Shown here: positions 23,578-35,160 of the stretch, piece after piece
How positions within the stretch are numbered: the stretch's first letter is position 1
Layout: every line of letters starts with the position of its first letter
Origin: Maratus speciosus
Lineage: Eukaryota; Arthropoda; Arachnida; Araneae; Salticidae
NCBI GenBank assembly: GCA_963932465.1
Contig: OZ010795.1
Coordinates: forward strand, 525,951,451-526,015,450
Reading direction: 5' to 3'
Length of the DNA: 64,000 nucleotides
The notes under the pieces: generated by a model
Databases searched by the model: none
Seen by the model: only the letters and a program-made list of their open reading frames with translations
Told to the model about the DNA's origin: nothing
Program-made: the position numbers and the translations under genes

Positions 23578-24991
23578 TCTCTCTATTCTAAAAAAAAGTA
23601 ACTACCGCTGTCACCGCCGCCGCCACCGCCGGTTTTGAATTTTTTGTGACCGGAGGTCTTTCTTCGTTAATATTGAGAAAAATAATGCATACAAAAATAT
23701 GAAAATCAGTGGTTTTACACAGAAATGTTTGATAAACACGCTGATGCAGACAGTTTTCAAATCGAAGAATTATTTTAAGAGATATTTAATGCTAAAGTTG
23801 GACAAAATCGTTCCACTAAAAAAGTTTTATAGAAGCAAAAACTATACATCGGAATTTAATAATTTTTAGATCATTTTATGCGTTAGAATTTGCCGGAGTG
23901 CAGATTGCATTAATTTTTTTATTCTGACTCATTATTTCAGGTTTTATTTCTATTTTAAATTCAAATTTTCAGCATTTCTAGAGATATTTTTTACAGATTT
24001 CAGAAAATTGTACTAATTTAAACTGTTGCCAACTGCATAAAAAGCGCAAGCAATAATGTTTGCTTCAAATTAAAAATTTATTTACACGTGACTATTATAA
24101 ACAGGAAAAAAACTTTCAAATTAGAATTAAATAATTATGTATAAAAAGCAGGGACTTTTTAAAAATTACGTCATAAAAAGTACACACGTGAATTTTAAAA
24201 GAGAAAGGATATTGTAAAATAATAAATTCATTAACATGCGTTAGAAGTCTTAGGAGAAATTACGTCATATTTACGTCACATTATAGTTATTACATAAAAT
24301 GAACACAAAATAATATTGCAAAAAAGTTTAAATTTAGAAATTGCGCTAGAGATTTATTTAATATTTTGAGAGGATATTTTCAACTATTTTTTGTTAGGAA
24401 ACCGCAAATAATATTACAAAAGTACTTTCACGCGATTATTTAAAAGAGAAAGAATAGCTTGGTAAAAATTACGTCACATTAAAAACGATTAATTTAAAAT
24501 GTCTCATTTAAAAGAACTTTCTTTTCGCTTTGTTAAAAAATACCAGGAGACAAAGACTCTGTTTACTTAATTCCTTTTATATTAGCTTATTTTGAAATGT
24601 TGTTACACGTGTCTACGTCATCAAGTTATTTTTATTTCGACGTTTTATTTGTATTTTTATTAATGTTGTACGAATTTATTTGTTCTTTCGTTATTTAAAA
24701 TAAAAATTATGTCAATTTGTATAATTTGGCGAGTGGTTTGGCGATTTATATAATTTGGCGAAATTGGTCGACGGGATAATCAAGTAGTACCGCAGCGGAT
24801 TTGGCGTTAAAATTCCCCAATCAAAGAGAAATGAATAGAAATTCGTTTATAGGGAGATCGCCACTGTTTTTTAAATTATAATTCAATCTTTCGAAATCTT
24901 TTTAAAGCCGATCAAATTAGCGTGCATTTAGAGCCTGCGGTGTCTGGACGGGGGTTGGCGAGCGTAGCTCGTAGGGGGCCGAGCCCCCTAG
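23578..24991 (+). mobile_element. Non-autonomous Helitron-like element, full length (1414 bp)
   Basis: The 5' end starts TCTCTCTATTCT. The 3' end has a CGAGC-GTA-GCTCG stem, then GGGGGC-CGA-GCCCCC running into CTAG. The flanks are A on the left and T on the right. Unit B has the uninterrupted ...ATTA-TATTGAAAAGC at the matching site (about 13750), so insertion was between A and T without a target duplication. Those are Helitron hallmarks. The hairpin abutting CTAG is closer than in many Helitrons. The interior is AT-rich except for a CCG-rich patch near 23610-23635, and has no Rep/helicase frame. Confidence 0.8.
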
Positions 24992-27164
24992 TATTGAAAA
25001 GCAAAACAATTTCGTTTTTAAAGTGCATTTATTAATTGAAAAAGGAGTAGCCATCTGATACTTTTCTCTATTTGAAAAATGCTCAAAAATAGATACGTTT
25101 TCATTTGAATAAACTTTGCAGATAATTAAAAGTAATGAAAATATGTTGTATTATCTGTAGTAAGAGATTTTGAAAACATCTATAAACATAAATTTCCAAA
25201 ATCACAATCGTTGTTCGAATAGTGTAAATCACAGTGAAACTTTGATTATAGACATTATTATGTCAATTGTAAAAACAGGAATCTGAAATCATTCATTAAG
25301 TTTCAGAAGATATGTATTGTGTTTGTTTAAAAAAAGCTACCTATTCTTAATTAAAAAAAATAGTTATAAAAAACAATTATTAAACACATATTATAAAAAT
25401 TTAAAAATGTTCCTATAGCAAATGAATTACAATACTGATAATTTTCTGAAATTCGCCATACATATTAACAATTTATATATGTATTTAAATGCTCATGAAT
25501 AAAAACGTCCAAAATCTCTTAAATATTAAGATTGTAATTTCAAGTAAAAAAAAAAAAAGTAAAAAAAAAATATATTTTATATTTTTCCGCATTTAAAAAA
25601 GATCAATAATTAGTTTATATCATGACATTAGAAAAATTTGTATTTTTTTTTTTTTTTTTTACTCTTTTTTTTTTCTTTATTTGATAAAATGTTTATCTAA
25701 GGAATTCAATTCCCCAAAGTTCTCTAGAAACGTAGACCGGCTAAACCATACCTTAATATAAAATAATTATTGTTAATCTACTTAATAATTATCTATGCAT
25801 TTTTAATAGTAAATTATTAAATCGTTCTTTAATCCTAACTTACACAAATAAAAATGATTACACTTACCTTTTTGTGCTAGAATTTAATATAGATTTCGCC
25901 AAAATAAAAATCCAGTGCATATAAAAAACAGTTTTAAATAATTTTGCACTTTTCAAGGGCCCACTTACATTAAATGAATTCTATCGTTTTCAAATTGTTT
26001 GAATTCAAATTAAAATTATTCGTGAAAGAATTGTCGCAAGGTTATAATTTGTTTCAATCTACAGTAATTAGTCTTTAAAATTGCTGTCAATTCGGTACAT
26101 TTCATTCAGATTTTTCAAATGTGTCACGTAAAATAGTAGATTTTCAATATAAATATGTATTAATCATATTGCGTATGTTTTAATCATATTGCTAAAACAA
26201 AATGTATATAATCCTTTTCCATTTAACACAAGAAAATATCATTAATCACGAATAACATATTAAATACGATAAGCATGTAATAATGTTAAAATCAAATCAT
26301 GAACACGAACATTATGCAAAAAGATGGTTTCATAATGATAATTCACCTTTTATATTTAAATAAAAGATATCGAAATGATTATCTAGTTTAAATAGCATAT
26401 GAATGTTATCTTCAAATTAATTGGAATGTGAAATATCGCCACTATAATTTTCACTCATTATTTAACAAAATATATTAAAAATGTAATAACAAAAAATTGT
26501 AATTCATACTTTGTCACATTTAAAATGTCTCAAAACACTACACTTCCATTTAAAATTGTTATACCCTACATTCCGAAACTTCAGATTTACTTCAGAAACA
26601 ATGTCTTTCAAATATTATTGAGAAAATGGCTTCCGACATAAATCTCACGTAACTATAAAACATATAATTTGACGATATTTTATGTTCGTATTATATTGAA
26701 GCTATTTTGAGCTACAGTTGAATATATAATTACACATTTACAAGATATATTTTACATTAGCGGTTACTTTAACGGTTTACTTTAACTGTTCAATGCAACA
26801 GAGTTTTACATCTTAATTACACACTTATGTGAGAATATTTTTGTTAAATGGTAATGCAATAGTATTTTAAAATTTATAGATGACATAACGAGGAATATTT
26901 TTAAAAGTAGTTATAGGGTAGACAAAATGGTTTCCATCATTTTATTATTTTATGCTTTACGACTTTCATAACAGCATTTGTGTATCACAGTACATTTAGA
27001 ACGGTAACCCTTAAACAATATGTGTATTGCGGTTGGATACTTTTTTTTATTATATTTTGGGGATAGTGAATGTGGTTTGTGGTAATAAATTGAGATTTCT
27101 TTCCAAAATAGACTTCATCAAAAATAACAATATTTTGAAGAGATATATTTGTTGCATCTTTATA

Positions 27165-27581
27165 TTAGGTTGCAACGAAAGTTTTCTGCCAAATCACCAT
27201 TACATAATACTAATTTTACTATACATAATTAACCGTAATTTTATATATAACTACATTTCCGACAAACCTTCACAGTATCATATGATATACACTAGTACAC
27301 AAGCTGTACACTATATTCGGTGACATTCTGTAGCTGACTTTTTGCAACAGAACTGGAAGTAATGGGGGTTTTAGTCTGTAGCGAGTTAGTTCCATTTCAG
27401 ACACCTTGTACTTAATGATAACGATATATATATTTTTTTAATTTTACAACACAGCGTTATAAATCAAGTCTCTTTCTTTCAAATGCCAAAACTCGTTTGA
27501 CAAAATATGAGCAAATTCGTCAATGCGAACAGTTTACACAGACCGTATTAGCTGTGGCGGGAAACTTTCGTTACAACCTGA
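27165..27581. mobile_element. Mariner-type MITE (417 bp)
   Basis: The left end TTAGGTTGCAACGAAAGTTT and the reverse complement of the right end, TCAGGTTGTAACGAAAGTTT, form TIRs. TA lies immediately outside at 27163-27164 and 27582-27583. The matching place in unit B (about 15985) has only the (TA)n tract. Target TA duplication and AGGTTG ends point to the Tc1/mariner superfamily. The 98-codon frame at 27027-27323 crosses the boundary and is not a gene. Confidence 0.8.
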
Positions 27582-27699
27582 TATATATATATATATACAT
27601 ATATATTGTCGCGTACACCATAGTTTAAGAAAACGCCAAAAGGCGAAGCGTGTCAGAATCACAAAGAAACCTTAAATTTACATAAAGATGGTGGTTAAT

Positions 27700-28210
27700 G
27701 CATTATTTTTAAATTCATAATTGGTGATGAGACCTGCTTGCCTTTTCTTTTTTTTTTACGTTCCAATTCGTGAAGAAAATAAAGTTTGGATCTTTTCTTG
27801 ATTAGTCCAAACCAACAACGGTGAAATGAGAACAAGCAATGAAAAATGTAATGTATGCCGTGTTCTTCAGAAATACATTCGTGTCCAAAGCTATAAAGCT
27901 AGAGAAGACAGATACAGCTAATTCGTACACCACTACATTTCTTCTAGAATTAATCAAGAAGTGAATGTTTTTTATTAATGTTTTACATGACAATAAACCT
28001 ACTCATTCTGCAATGATTAGATGCAAATTTTATTGAACCAAAAAACATCAAAGCTACAGTAAATCTAATTCATTTTCAACTAATTCTGTCGTGTGTGACT
28101 TTTGACTAACTTTTAAAGTAAAACAATTTTACATGTGTGTCGTTTTCATTTTGGAGATGTGATTGATGAGTCTATAAAAGAATCATGTTGTTCATATGTT
28201 GCTTTCATAT
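27700..28210. other. Non-coding stretch beyond unit C
   Basis: No repeat, coding motif or inverted repeat was recognised. The frame at 27802-27993 has no recognisable content. Confidence 0.4.
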
Positions 28211-28214
28211 GTTG

Positions 28215-29394
28215 CTAGAAGTAGATAAATTGAGTCAGTAAAATGTCCAAACTCTTTGAAACGTTTAGGAGTTTAAAACATAATTTGCTTTTAGCGTGCA
28301 TAAAACAATCGAAAAAAATATTGATTTTTAGTGGTAAAATTACTCATAATAATTTTTTTCGCTTAGTTTATTTTAATAGTAAACAAAACATTTTCTTGTC
28401 CGATCGCTCTGAGACTTTAAGCACTTATAAATATGATTGCTATGCCTCTCTCAAGACAAAATCGTGAAAAATAACGATATCGATTTGGAAAAGAAATACG
28501 TTTTCTTATCGTTTTATTCTTGTTTTTGGCTCGGTGCCGACAGCATAACAGTAAAAATGGTTTATATCCGAAATCTTTAAAAGTTTAATATGTTAAAAAT
28601 ATAACTATATCTGCTAGAAATAGATAGATTGAGACAGTAAAATGTCCAACTTAAAATGTTTAGGAGTTTAAAACATAATTTTATTTTAGCGTGTGTAAAA
28701 CAACCGAGAAAAATATTGACGTTCTTTGTAAAATTACTCATAATAAACCTTTTTTTTCGCTTAGTTTATTTCAGTAGTAAACAAAAAAAACCTGTTGTCC
28801 GATCACTTTGAGATTTTAAGCAGTTATAAATATGACTATTTTGGATCTCTCAAGAAAAAAGCGTGAAAAAAAAACAATATTTATTTGAAAAAGGAATACG
28901 TTTTCTTATCGATTTACCGATAGCAATACAGTAAAAATGTTTTTTTATCCGAAATCTCTAAAAGTTTAATATGTTATAAATATAACTATATCTGTTAGAA
29001 ATACATAGATTTAGACAGTAAAATGTCAAAACTCTCTGAAATGTTTAGGAATTTAAAACATAACTTGATTTAGCCGTGCGTAAAACAACCGAGAAAAATA
29101 TTGATTTTTAATGGAGAAGTTACTCATAATAAACCTTTATTTTCGATCAGTTTATTTCAGTAGTAAAGAAAAAAACTTGTTGTCCGATCACTTTGAGATT
29201 TTAAGTAGTTATAAATATGATTGTTATGCATCTCTCAAGACAATATCTTGAAAAATAACGATATCTATTTGAAAAAGATATACGTTTTCTTATCGGTTTA
29301 TTCTTGTTTTTGCTCTGTTCCGATAGCATAACAGTAAAAATGTTTTTTATCCTAAATCTCTAAACGTTTAATATGTTAAAATATAACTATACCT
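28215..29394. repeat. ~380-400 bp tandem repeat, three units
   Basis: The phrase CAGTAAAATGTC(C)AAA recurs with AAATGTC at 28241, 28640 and 29021 (399 and 381 bp). Each unit continues with TTTAAAACATAA, TTGTCCGATC, ACGTTTTCTTATCG and TATAACTATA. The frame at 28243-28467 lies in one unit and is interrupted in the others. Confidence 0.9.
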
Positions 29395-29579
29395 GAGCAT
29401 CCTTTAAAATATCGTAAAAAAAGTCTATACATATTTAGTAAAGAAAACTTCAGTCGAACGCTAGTGAAACAGCTCCTTAACACACTGGATTTTAAAGTTT
29501 TCGTCGAAATTTTCGCACATTTACTTTCCAAAAAATACTCGAACTTGTTCGAACGTTTGAAATTTTTGTAGTTCATGTA

Positions 29580-30267
29580 CTCTGGTGTGCAAAAATTAAG
29601 GACCAATCTCAAAACTCTAATTTTCAAATACGCGAACACTCAAAAGGAAATGATACAATTCGAGTAATTACTATCTTTACAACACAGCTAGTCCATATAA
29701 CATCTCATTCATACCACACATGGTCACAAGTGTCACAGTCACTACGGTGAAGCAAAAAAATTGGAAATTCCATACATCTCATTATGAATCTCAAATGGTC
29801 ACTGAATGTGACACCACTGAGACGTCACTGTGACTGCTGCTTTGTGACGAGTCACCATGTGACTTTACAATGTAGTTACATTGTGACTCTCACGTGACTG
29901 TCATCTGTAAACTCAATTTCAAAGTCATCGTGAACGCTGCATTCTGATAAGTTACAAAATAATGTCACATTAAAGTTACATGATGACTTTCAGGTAACAG
30001 AGAGACTACTGTGAAGTCACCATTGAGCTCTTTTGGGAAAAGTCTAAATGTGACTACAATGTGATATTATTTGGTGACTTATCATAATGCAACGTTCAGG
30101 ATGACTTTGAAATTGAGTCTAAAAATTACAGTCACATGAGAGTCACAATTTAACTACATTGTAAAGTCACCTGGTGACTCGTCATAAAGCAGCAGGCACA
30201 TTGATTTCTCAGTGGAGTCGCATATAGTGATCATTTGAGAGTCATAATGAGATGTATGGAAGTTCCT

Positions 30268-30313
<46 letters not shown>

Positions 30314-30484
30314 TCACTGTGGTGACTGTGACACTTGTGATCATATGTGACATGAATGGGATGTTTTATGGACTAGATATGTTATAGAGATAGTAATTAC
30401 TCGAATTATATTATTTCCTTTTGAGTGTTCGCGTATTTGAAAATTAGCATTTTCTGATTAGTCCTTAATTTTTGCACACCAGTG
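29580..30484. mobile_element. 905-bp nearly fully palindromic MITE (foldback element)
   Basis: The left end CTCTGGTGTGCAAAAATTAAGG and the right end (reverse complement CACTGGTGTGCAAAAATTAAGG) start arms that stay complementary to the middle near 30030. TA flanks both sides (29578-29579 and 30485-30486), as in Tc1/mariner-type elements. The interior is full of GTGAC/GTCAC words. The arms differ mainly by a T run in the right arm (30269-30310) opposite a 7-base A run in the left. No transposase is encoded. Confidence 0.85.
30269..30310. repeat. Poly-T tract (42 bases) inside one palindrome arm
   Basis: The other arm has only AAAAAAA at the matching place (29754-29760), so the run expanded after the palindrome formed. 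Confidence 0.9.
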
Positions 30485-30584
30485 TAAATACGATCTACAG
30501 AAATGCTCTGAAAAGATTGTGTCGAAATACGAATATTTTCAATAAAATATGAAAATTTATGGAGAATGCTATATAATGTTCAAT

Positions 30585-31220
30585 CGAAATAGAACTTATC
30601 TGTACTCTCCGCATTTCTGAATGTAGAATTTGGGACTCTGGCCTATTAACAAAGTACACTTTTGTCTAAAATTTAGGTCACAAACATAAATTCTATGAAA
30701 ACTGGGAAACGATTCACAGTGTTGACACGGAATTTTGTCACAGAGGTATATTACAATAGGAGAAAGAATATAAAAACGTAACAATATGAAAAAGATTTTA
30801 ATTGTGAATTAAGAAACAGGGTATATCAATAAGTGTTAAATCACGATTCAGAGATAAAACATTTATCTTGGGAAAAGTCTGTGTAATATTGAGTGTGACC
30901 GTACACTGTTATTCTGAAATCGTACACTGTTATACAAGCCTCACAACGAGCTCTCATACAGTTTATGAGGGCTCCAATAAATATTTGTGGCAACAAAGTC
31001 CCTTCTTCCAAAAGCGCAGCTTTTAACTCCTCGTGGGTTCTGGGAGTGGGGTTACGCTGTGCAATGGCTCTTCCTAGACCATCCCAAGCATGGTCAATAG
31101 GATTGAGGTCTGGAGATTTCTAGGGCCCATTCATACGGCAAATATCCTCTTATTCATGAAAATCATCAAGAAAGTGAACTCTGCTTGGCTTTGCATTATC
31201 GTCTATAAACATGAATTCCG
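30585..31220 (-). mobile_element. Tc1-like element 3' half, left arm of a head-to-head pair
   Basis: The minus strand holds the end of a Tc1-type transposase (see 30880-31220) followed by ~300 bp of 3' sequence. That sequence matches the 3' sequence of the plus-strand copy (31969-32220): both have AAATGTTTTATCTC, then ATTTATGTTTGTGACCT, then TTCTATTTCGA. The 5' half of the element is missing. Confidence 0.75.
30880..31220 (-). pseudogene. Tc1-like transposase C-terminus, broken
   Basis: The Tc1 transposase is a DDE enzyme that excises the element and inserts it at TA. Translation from the junction gives PEFMFIDDNAKPSR (second catalytic Asp), then two in-frame stops, then SPDLNPIDHAWDGLGRAIAQ. 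The third catalytic residue, normally Glu in Tc1, is Asp here. It ends with EELKAALLEE and ALINCMRARCEACI. The N-terminal DNA-binding domain and first Asp are absent. The same-frame reading runs past the expected stop. It is clearly dead. Confidence 0.85.
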
Positions 31221-31968
31221 GGCCTATAGCACACCGGAAAAACCTCACATCTAGCTTGAAGGACATCATCCCTAACGGCTGGCGTCCAGACGTGTACGTC
31301 CCTTTCAGTGCTTCAAATAGGAGAGACCGGTTGTTGTGGAGCCGAAGACATCAGTCTTGGACACAACAAGAATGGGGGCGTGCTCTTTTCAGTGATGAGT
31401 CGAGATACTCCGCGCAGAGTGATTCTCGTCGAATCTTCATCTGAAGAGAACGTGGAGCTCGCTATCATCCCTCCTACGTAAAAGCAATCGAGATATTTGG
31501 TGGCAAAGGAATCCTTGTCTGGGGCGGCATAATGTTGGGCAGTCGTACACCACTGCAAGTCTTCGATCCGGGTACTGTCGATGCATATTGCTATAACGTT
31601 GAGGTCCATGAAACCTTCATCAGGTTGTTCTGAATTTCCATAGATCCGAACTTCATGTTTATGGACGATAATGCGAAGCCACACAGAGCTCACAACATAA
31701 TAATTTTCTTGAAGATTTTCTTGGATATTCACCGTATGAGTTGCCCCTTGAGGTCTCCGGACATCAATCTTATTGAGCATGTTTGGGATGGTCTAGGAAG
31801 AGCCATTGCATAAAGTAACCACCTCTCAGTACCCGTAAGGAGTTAAAAGCAGCGCTTTTGGAAGAATGGGCTTTGTTGCCACAAACATTTATTGATAACC
31901 TCATAAACAGAATGACAGCTCGTTGGGTGGCTTGTATAGCAGTGCACAGTGGTCACACTCCCTATTAG
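31221..31968 (+). pseudogene. Tc1-like transposase, C-terminal two thirds, broken
   Basis: The reading frame gives RRDRLLWSRRHQSWTQQEWG and then FSDESRY (first catalytic Asp), a stop at 31442-31444, GGKGILVWGGIM, another stop near 31631, then FMFMDDNAKPHRAH (second Asp) and SPDINLIEHVWDGLGRAIA (third residue Glu). After a stop a frameshift leads to ELKAALLEEWALLPQTFIDN, ending at TAG 31966-31968. Asp-to-Glu spacing is about 35, as expected for Tc1-type DD34E enzymes. The N-terminal paired-like HTH domain is missing. The long minus-strand frame at 31313-31780 is a shadow. Confidence 0.9.
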
Positions 31969-32220
31969 GCAGGCTTTTGTCGACATAAATGTTTTATCTC
32001 CGATTCATGATTTAACTCTTTTTATATACCACGTTTTTTTATTCACAATGAAAATATTTACCATATTTTTATGTTACTATATTCTTTCTCTCATTATAAT
32101 ACATCCCTGTGCCAAATTTCGTGGCAACTCAGTGAATAGGTCATCATTTTTTCACAGATTTTATGTTTGTGACCTTTATTTTGGACATGACTGTACAACG
32201 CTCACTCATTCTATTTCGAA
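31969..32220 (+). mobile_element. 3' flank of the plus-strand Tc1-like half
   Basis: It matches the reverse complement of 30585-30870, allowing for a deletion of ~50 bp near the end. It carries no gene; the 123-codon frame at 31949-32320 is accidental. Confidence 0.65.
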
Positions 32221-32339
32221 AAAAAAAATAAAAATAAATAAACCAAGTCTTTTGAAAATATTGTTAAATTTCTCCATCATTGCAATATATCAATATTATA
32301 AAATGTTTTTATTTCACTGAGTACAACTGAGCTATTCCG

Positions 32340-34020
32340 TATTTATAACGAAACTAGCAAACCCCGCGGCTTAGCTCGCGTAATAGTTGAAATATGCCAA
32401 ATGATATTTGCATGACTATTTTATATTAGAAGAACACTTTTTGGAATAATTCAAAAATTACAAATTAAGCCATAATTTAACTAAACTTCATCATAAAAGT
32501 GCAATACACAGATATGAGATTTTAGTTAATAAGAAGAAATAAAACTAATTCCAAATAAATGATAATTTAGAAAGTAATTTGAGACTTTTATGCTCATTTC
32601 ATACGCTCATTTCAGTATTTATTTGAAGTTTTGATTTTTTAGAAACCGTCTTAACACATTTACATCTTAAAATTAACCATCATGTCAAATTCCAAGTTTC
32701 TTGTCTACAACCTCTCTGTGTTATTGGCATCAAAATGAAATGCCGAAATAAAAATGAAATAGAATGTCTCGAAAAATGTTGAAACAGAGACAGGCGCCAT
32801 TAATTTACCAACATTAACCTTGAAATCGGTTAGTATTCCCTAATATTCTATAGAAAACGGAATTTAGGTGTTTTTAAAGGCTTTCTTGTTGTTCCTGCCA
32901 ACCAGGTGGCAGTGACACAGGCATACAATATAGCCCATATAGGGTCAGGGACTATAGCTCTTGATTCGCAACCAATAACTTCTGTAATCGGTTTATTATT
33001 TCGTGATATTCCACAGAAATCGTAATTTAGAACTCTTTTAGAATGCTTTTCGCTCCTTCCCTTCGCTTCACCCATTTTTAATTTAGACTTTATTTTTGAC
33101 TGTTCTTAGAGGACATTTATATTTTATAAGTAACTACCGTGCTATATTTAAAGTTTCTAGCTTTTTCAGTTCCGCAGAGATCGCAATTTAGAAAGTTTAT
33201 TGCTCCTACAACCCTTTAGGGGTTGTGGCATCGGCATAAAATATAGCTCACGTTTGAGCAGATTCTATCACCATTAATTTCATCCATTATGTTTGAAATC
33301 GGTTTCGTATTTCATATACGATTGCATAAAAATCGTAGTTTAGAATGCTTATAGAACGCTTTTTGCTCACTTCATCCTTTTAAATTTGGAATTTTCTTTC
33401 AACAATTCTTAGAAAGCATTTGCATTTTTGAATTACCATTCCAAAGTTAAAATGTTAGAGCCCTCCCCCCCTCTCAGTAAAACAAAAAAGCAATTTAGAA
33501 TATTTTTTGCTCCTGTAATCCCCAAGTGGTAGTGACAATAACGTAAAATATAAACTTTTGAAACCATTACTTCTGAAATCGGTTTATATTTCCTGAGATC
33601 GCGTAGAAATCGCTATTTAGAACATTTTTAGAACGCTTTTCGGTCATTTTCACCCCATTTAAATTTCAAATTTTTAAGTAACTCTTCTCAGAGAGCATTT
33701 ACATCTCATAAGTAATTAACATACCAAATTTCAAGTTGCTAGCCCTTTCAGTATCATAAAAATCACAATTTAGAACGTTTTTTTTTTAAATGCAACCGCA
33801 AGGTGGTAGCGACGCCGACATGAAATAGATACTTTTTGGAGCAAGGGCTGTCATTATCAATTTCCAACCATTACTTTTGAAATTGGTTGGGTACTTTCTG
33901 AGATTGCGTAAAAATCGCCATTTACAATGTTTTTTAGAATGTTTTTCGCTCATTTTCACCCCTTTCAAATTTCGAATTTTTTGAGAAATGTTCATTTATA
34001 TCTAATAAGTAACTACCGTG
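32340..34020. repeat. Decayed repeat with ~280-310 bp tandem units
   Basis: It opens with the GC-rich CCCCGCGGCTTAGCTCGCG (32361-32379), a style of sequence often seen at an element end. Units then recur with AATCGGTTT near 32988, 33297 and 33577, and AATTGGTTG at 33881, each followed by AAATCG..ATTTAGAA and GCT(C)ATTTTCACCC. A shorter unit precedes at 32824. Short frames here are chance. The class is unknown. Confidence 0.7.
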
Positions 34021-34284
34021 CCAAATATTTGCAGATTATAAACAACGTAGAGAAACTGTAGTTGGACAGACTAATTATTTAAAGTCACTCAAATTGTTTT
34101 CATACCAGGATTCACTGTATTTTCACAAAATGCATAATTCTGCACAATGTATGAACGGACATTTCAATCTTTTAAAAATATTAATACTTGGAAATTTTTC
34201 CAGAAAAAAAGCATTCGCTTTGCATGCAATATTTAAAATGAAAATCAAATTAATTTCTTAAAAGGCGCAAAGGTCAACTCAGTG

Positions 34285-34460
34285 AAAAAGATTCCATGCC
34301 TGGACTCGAATCCGGACCATCAGTATAGCGCACTGACTTTCTATCGACTAAACCACATGGAACAATACCCAGCCTGAAACTTCTCACTATTGCTGGTTGG
34401 CAAGGCTACAAATGCAGCATATAATGGAATATTTTTCCGTGATACACCGGCATGGGGCAA
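34285..34460 (-). mobile_element. tRNA-like SINE (second family)
   Basis: Minus-strand GTGGTTTAGTCGATAGAAAG, a perfect TCAGT/ACTGA anticodon-stem-like pair and GGATTCGAGTCC (B box) form a tRNA-like head. It is preceded by a segment with AATATTCCATTATATGCTGC. The copy at 51930-52090 shares both parts. The tRNA-like part is degenerate, so it is a retroposon and not a tRNA gene. Confidence 0.75.
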
Positions 34461-34930
34461 ACACGAAACTTAATTAAATCCAGTATTGATAGTTTCAATC
34501 GATTTCTCTGCTTTCTGAGACGATTTCGTGACTCGAGTCGAGGCCTTCTCCCTTATATAGGATGCGCTGTTAATCTCCGCTTCAGAATCACGTGTCATTG
34601 CCACATGAAGGGAGAGGATTATAATGCAGATTGGTGTCAGAACGGTCGCTGGTATACACCGCTATGTCAAAGGAAGGAATAGATGGTCCTGGATTCAAGT
34701 GTAATGCCTATACTTACGAAGGGTGCTCATGCCTTTCATGAAAGGGCGTCAAATAAATTTTGTGGGAAAAAAATAAGGAAAGCTAAGTCTTATTTCAAAT
34801 TAACATAAAATATATGTTTGTCATCTATTCATAATACCGTTTAATATCAATATGAATTTTTCATAGTAATTTATTTGGTCAACGATATTTCCATTTCCTT
34901 GACTTTGTAAGTTCACATTGTATTTATTGA
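34461..34930. other. Moderately GC-rich stretch, no gene recognised
   Basis: Bases 34490-34740 are clearly richer in G and C than their surroundings and include a 76-codon open frame (34452-34682). I recognise no protein motif. It could be part of the SINE neighbourhood or a fragment of another repeat. Confidence 0.4.
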
Positions 34931-35092
34931 TTATTAATATTTCAAAAATTTGCAATTAATATTTAAATATACGTATACAACGTTTTCTTGGGGTTCCATT
35001 ACCTAGAATGTATTCACCTGAACATTTTCCGACTATAGACTAAATATGATTTTCAAAAACTTCTCTGTGTGAATTATGTCCAATAGCTTTGT

Positions 35093-35160
35093 CAAGAATA
35101 CCTCAGTTGGTAGAGTATTGGCAGCTTAAGTCAACGGTTCTTGGTTCAAGTCCTGCCACG
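35093..35160 (+). mobile_element. tRNA-Lys-like SINE segment, unit 1
   Basis: CCTCAGTTGGTAGAGTATTGG (D-arm, A-box region) and GGTTCAAGTCC (B box, 35143-35153) are visible. A 5-bp stem TTGGC/GTCAA encloses the loop AGCTTAA, which would place CTT at the anticodon. Base 33 is G instead of U and the acceptor stem is lost, so it is not a working tRNA. It most resembles tRNA-Lys. Confidence 0.7.

Larger units (their letters stand above)
17380..27700. repeat. Segmental tandem unit C
   Basis: It starts with the block matching 6940-7180 and ends with the GTACACCATAGTTTAAGAAAACGCC block (27606-27700) that also ends the shared part of B (16010-16085). Between them the order follows B. C carries its own insertions: the palindrome cluster (17611-18141), a 196-bp tandem array, the piggyBac-like element, the 248-bp element, the Helitron-like element and the mariner-type MITE. 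The block at 7250-7850 of B has no counterpart in C. Confidence 0.75.

Noticed and set aside
31313..31780. A 155-codon minus-strand open frame
   Set aside because: It is antisense to the Tc1-like transposase remnant at 31221-31968 and is a shadow of that coding sequence.
31949..32320. A 123-codon frame after the Tc1 transposase
   Set aside because: It lies in the 3' sequence shared by both Tc1 halves and is not open in the left arm.
35093..35160. Possible functional tRNA-Lys gene
   Set aside because: The acceptor stem is missing and position 33 is G, not U. The segment repeats in a second unit with the same defects, as in a SINE.
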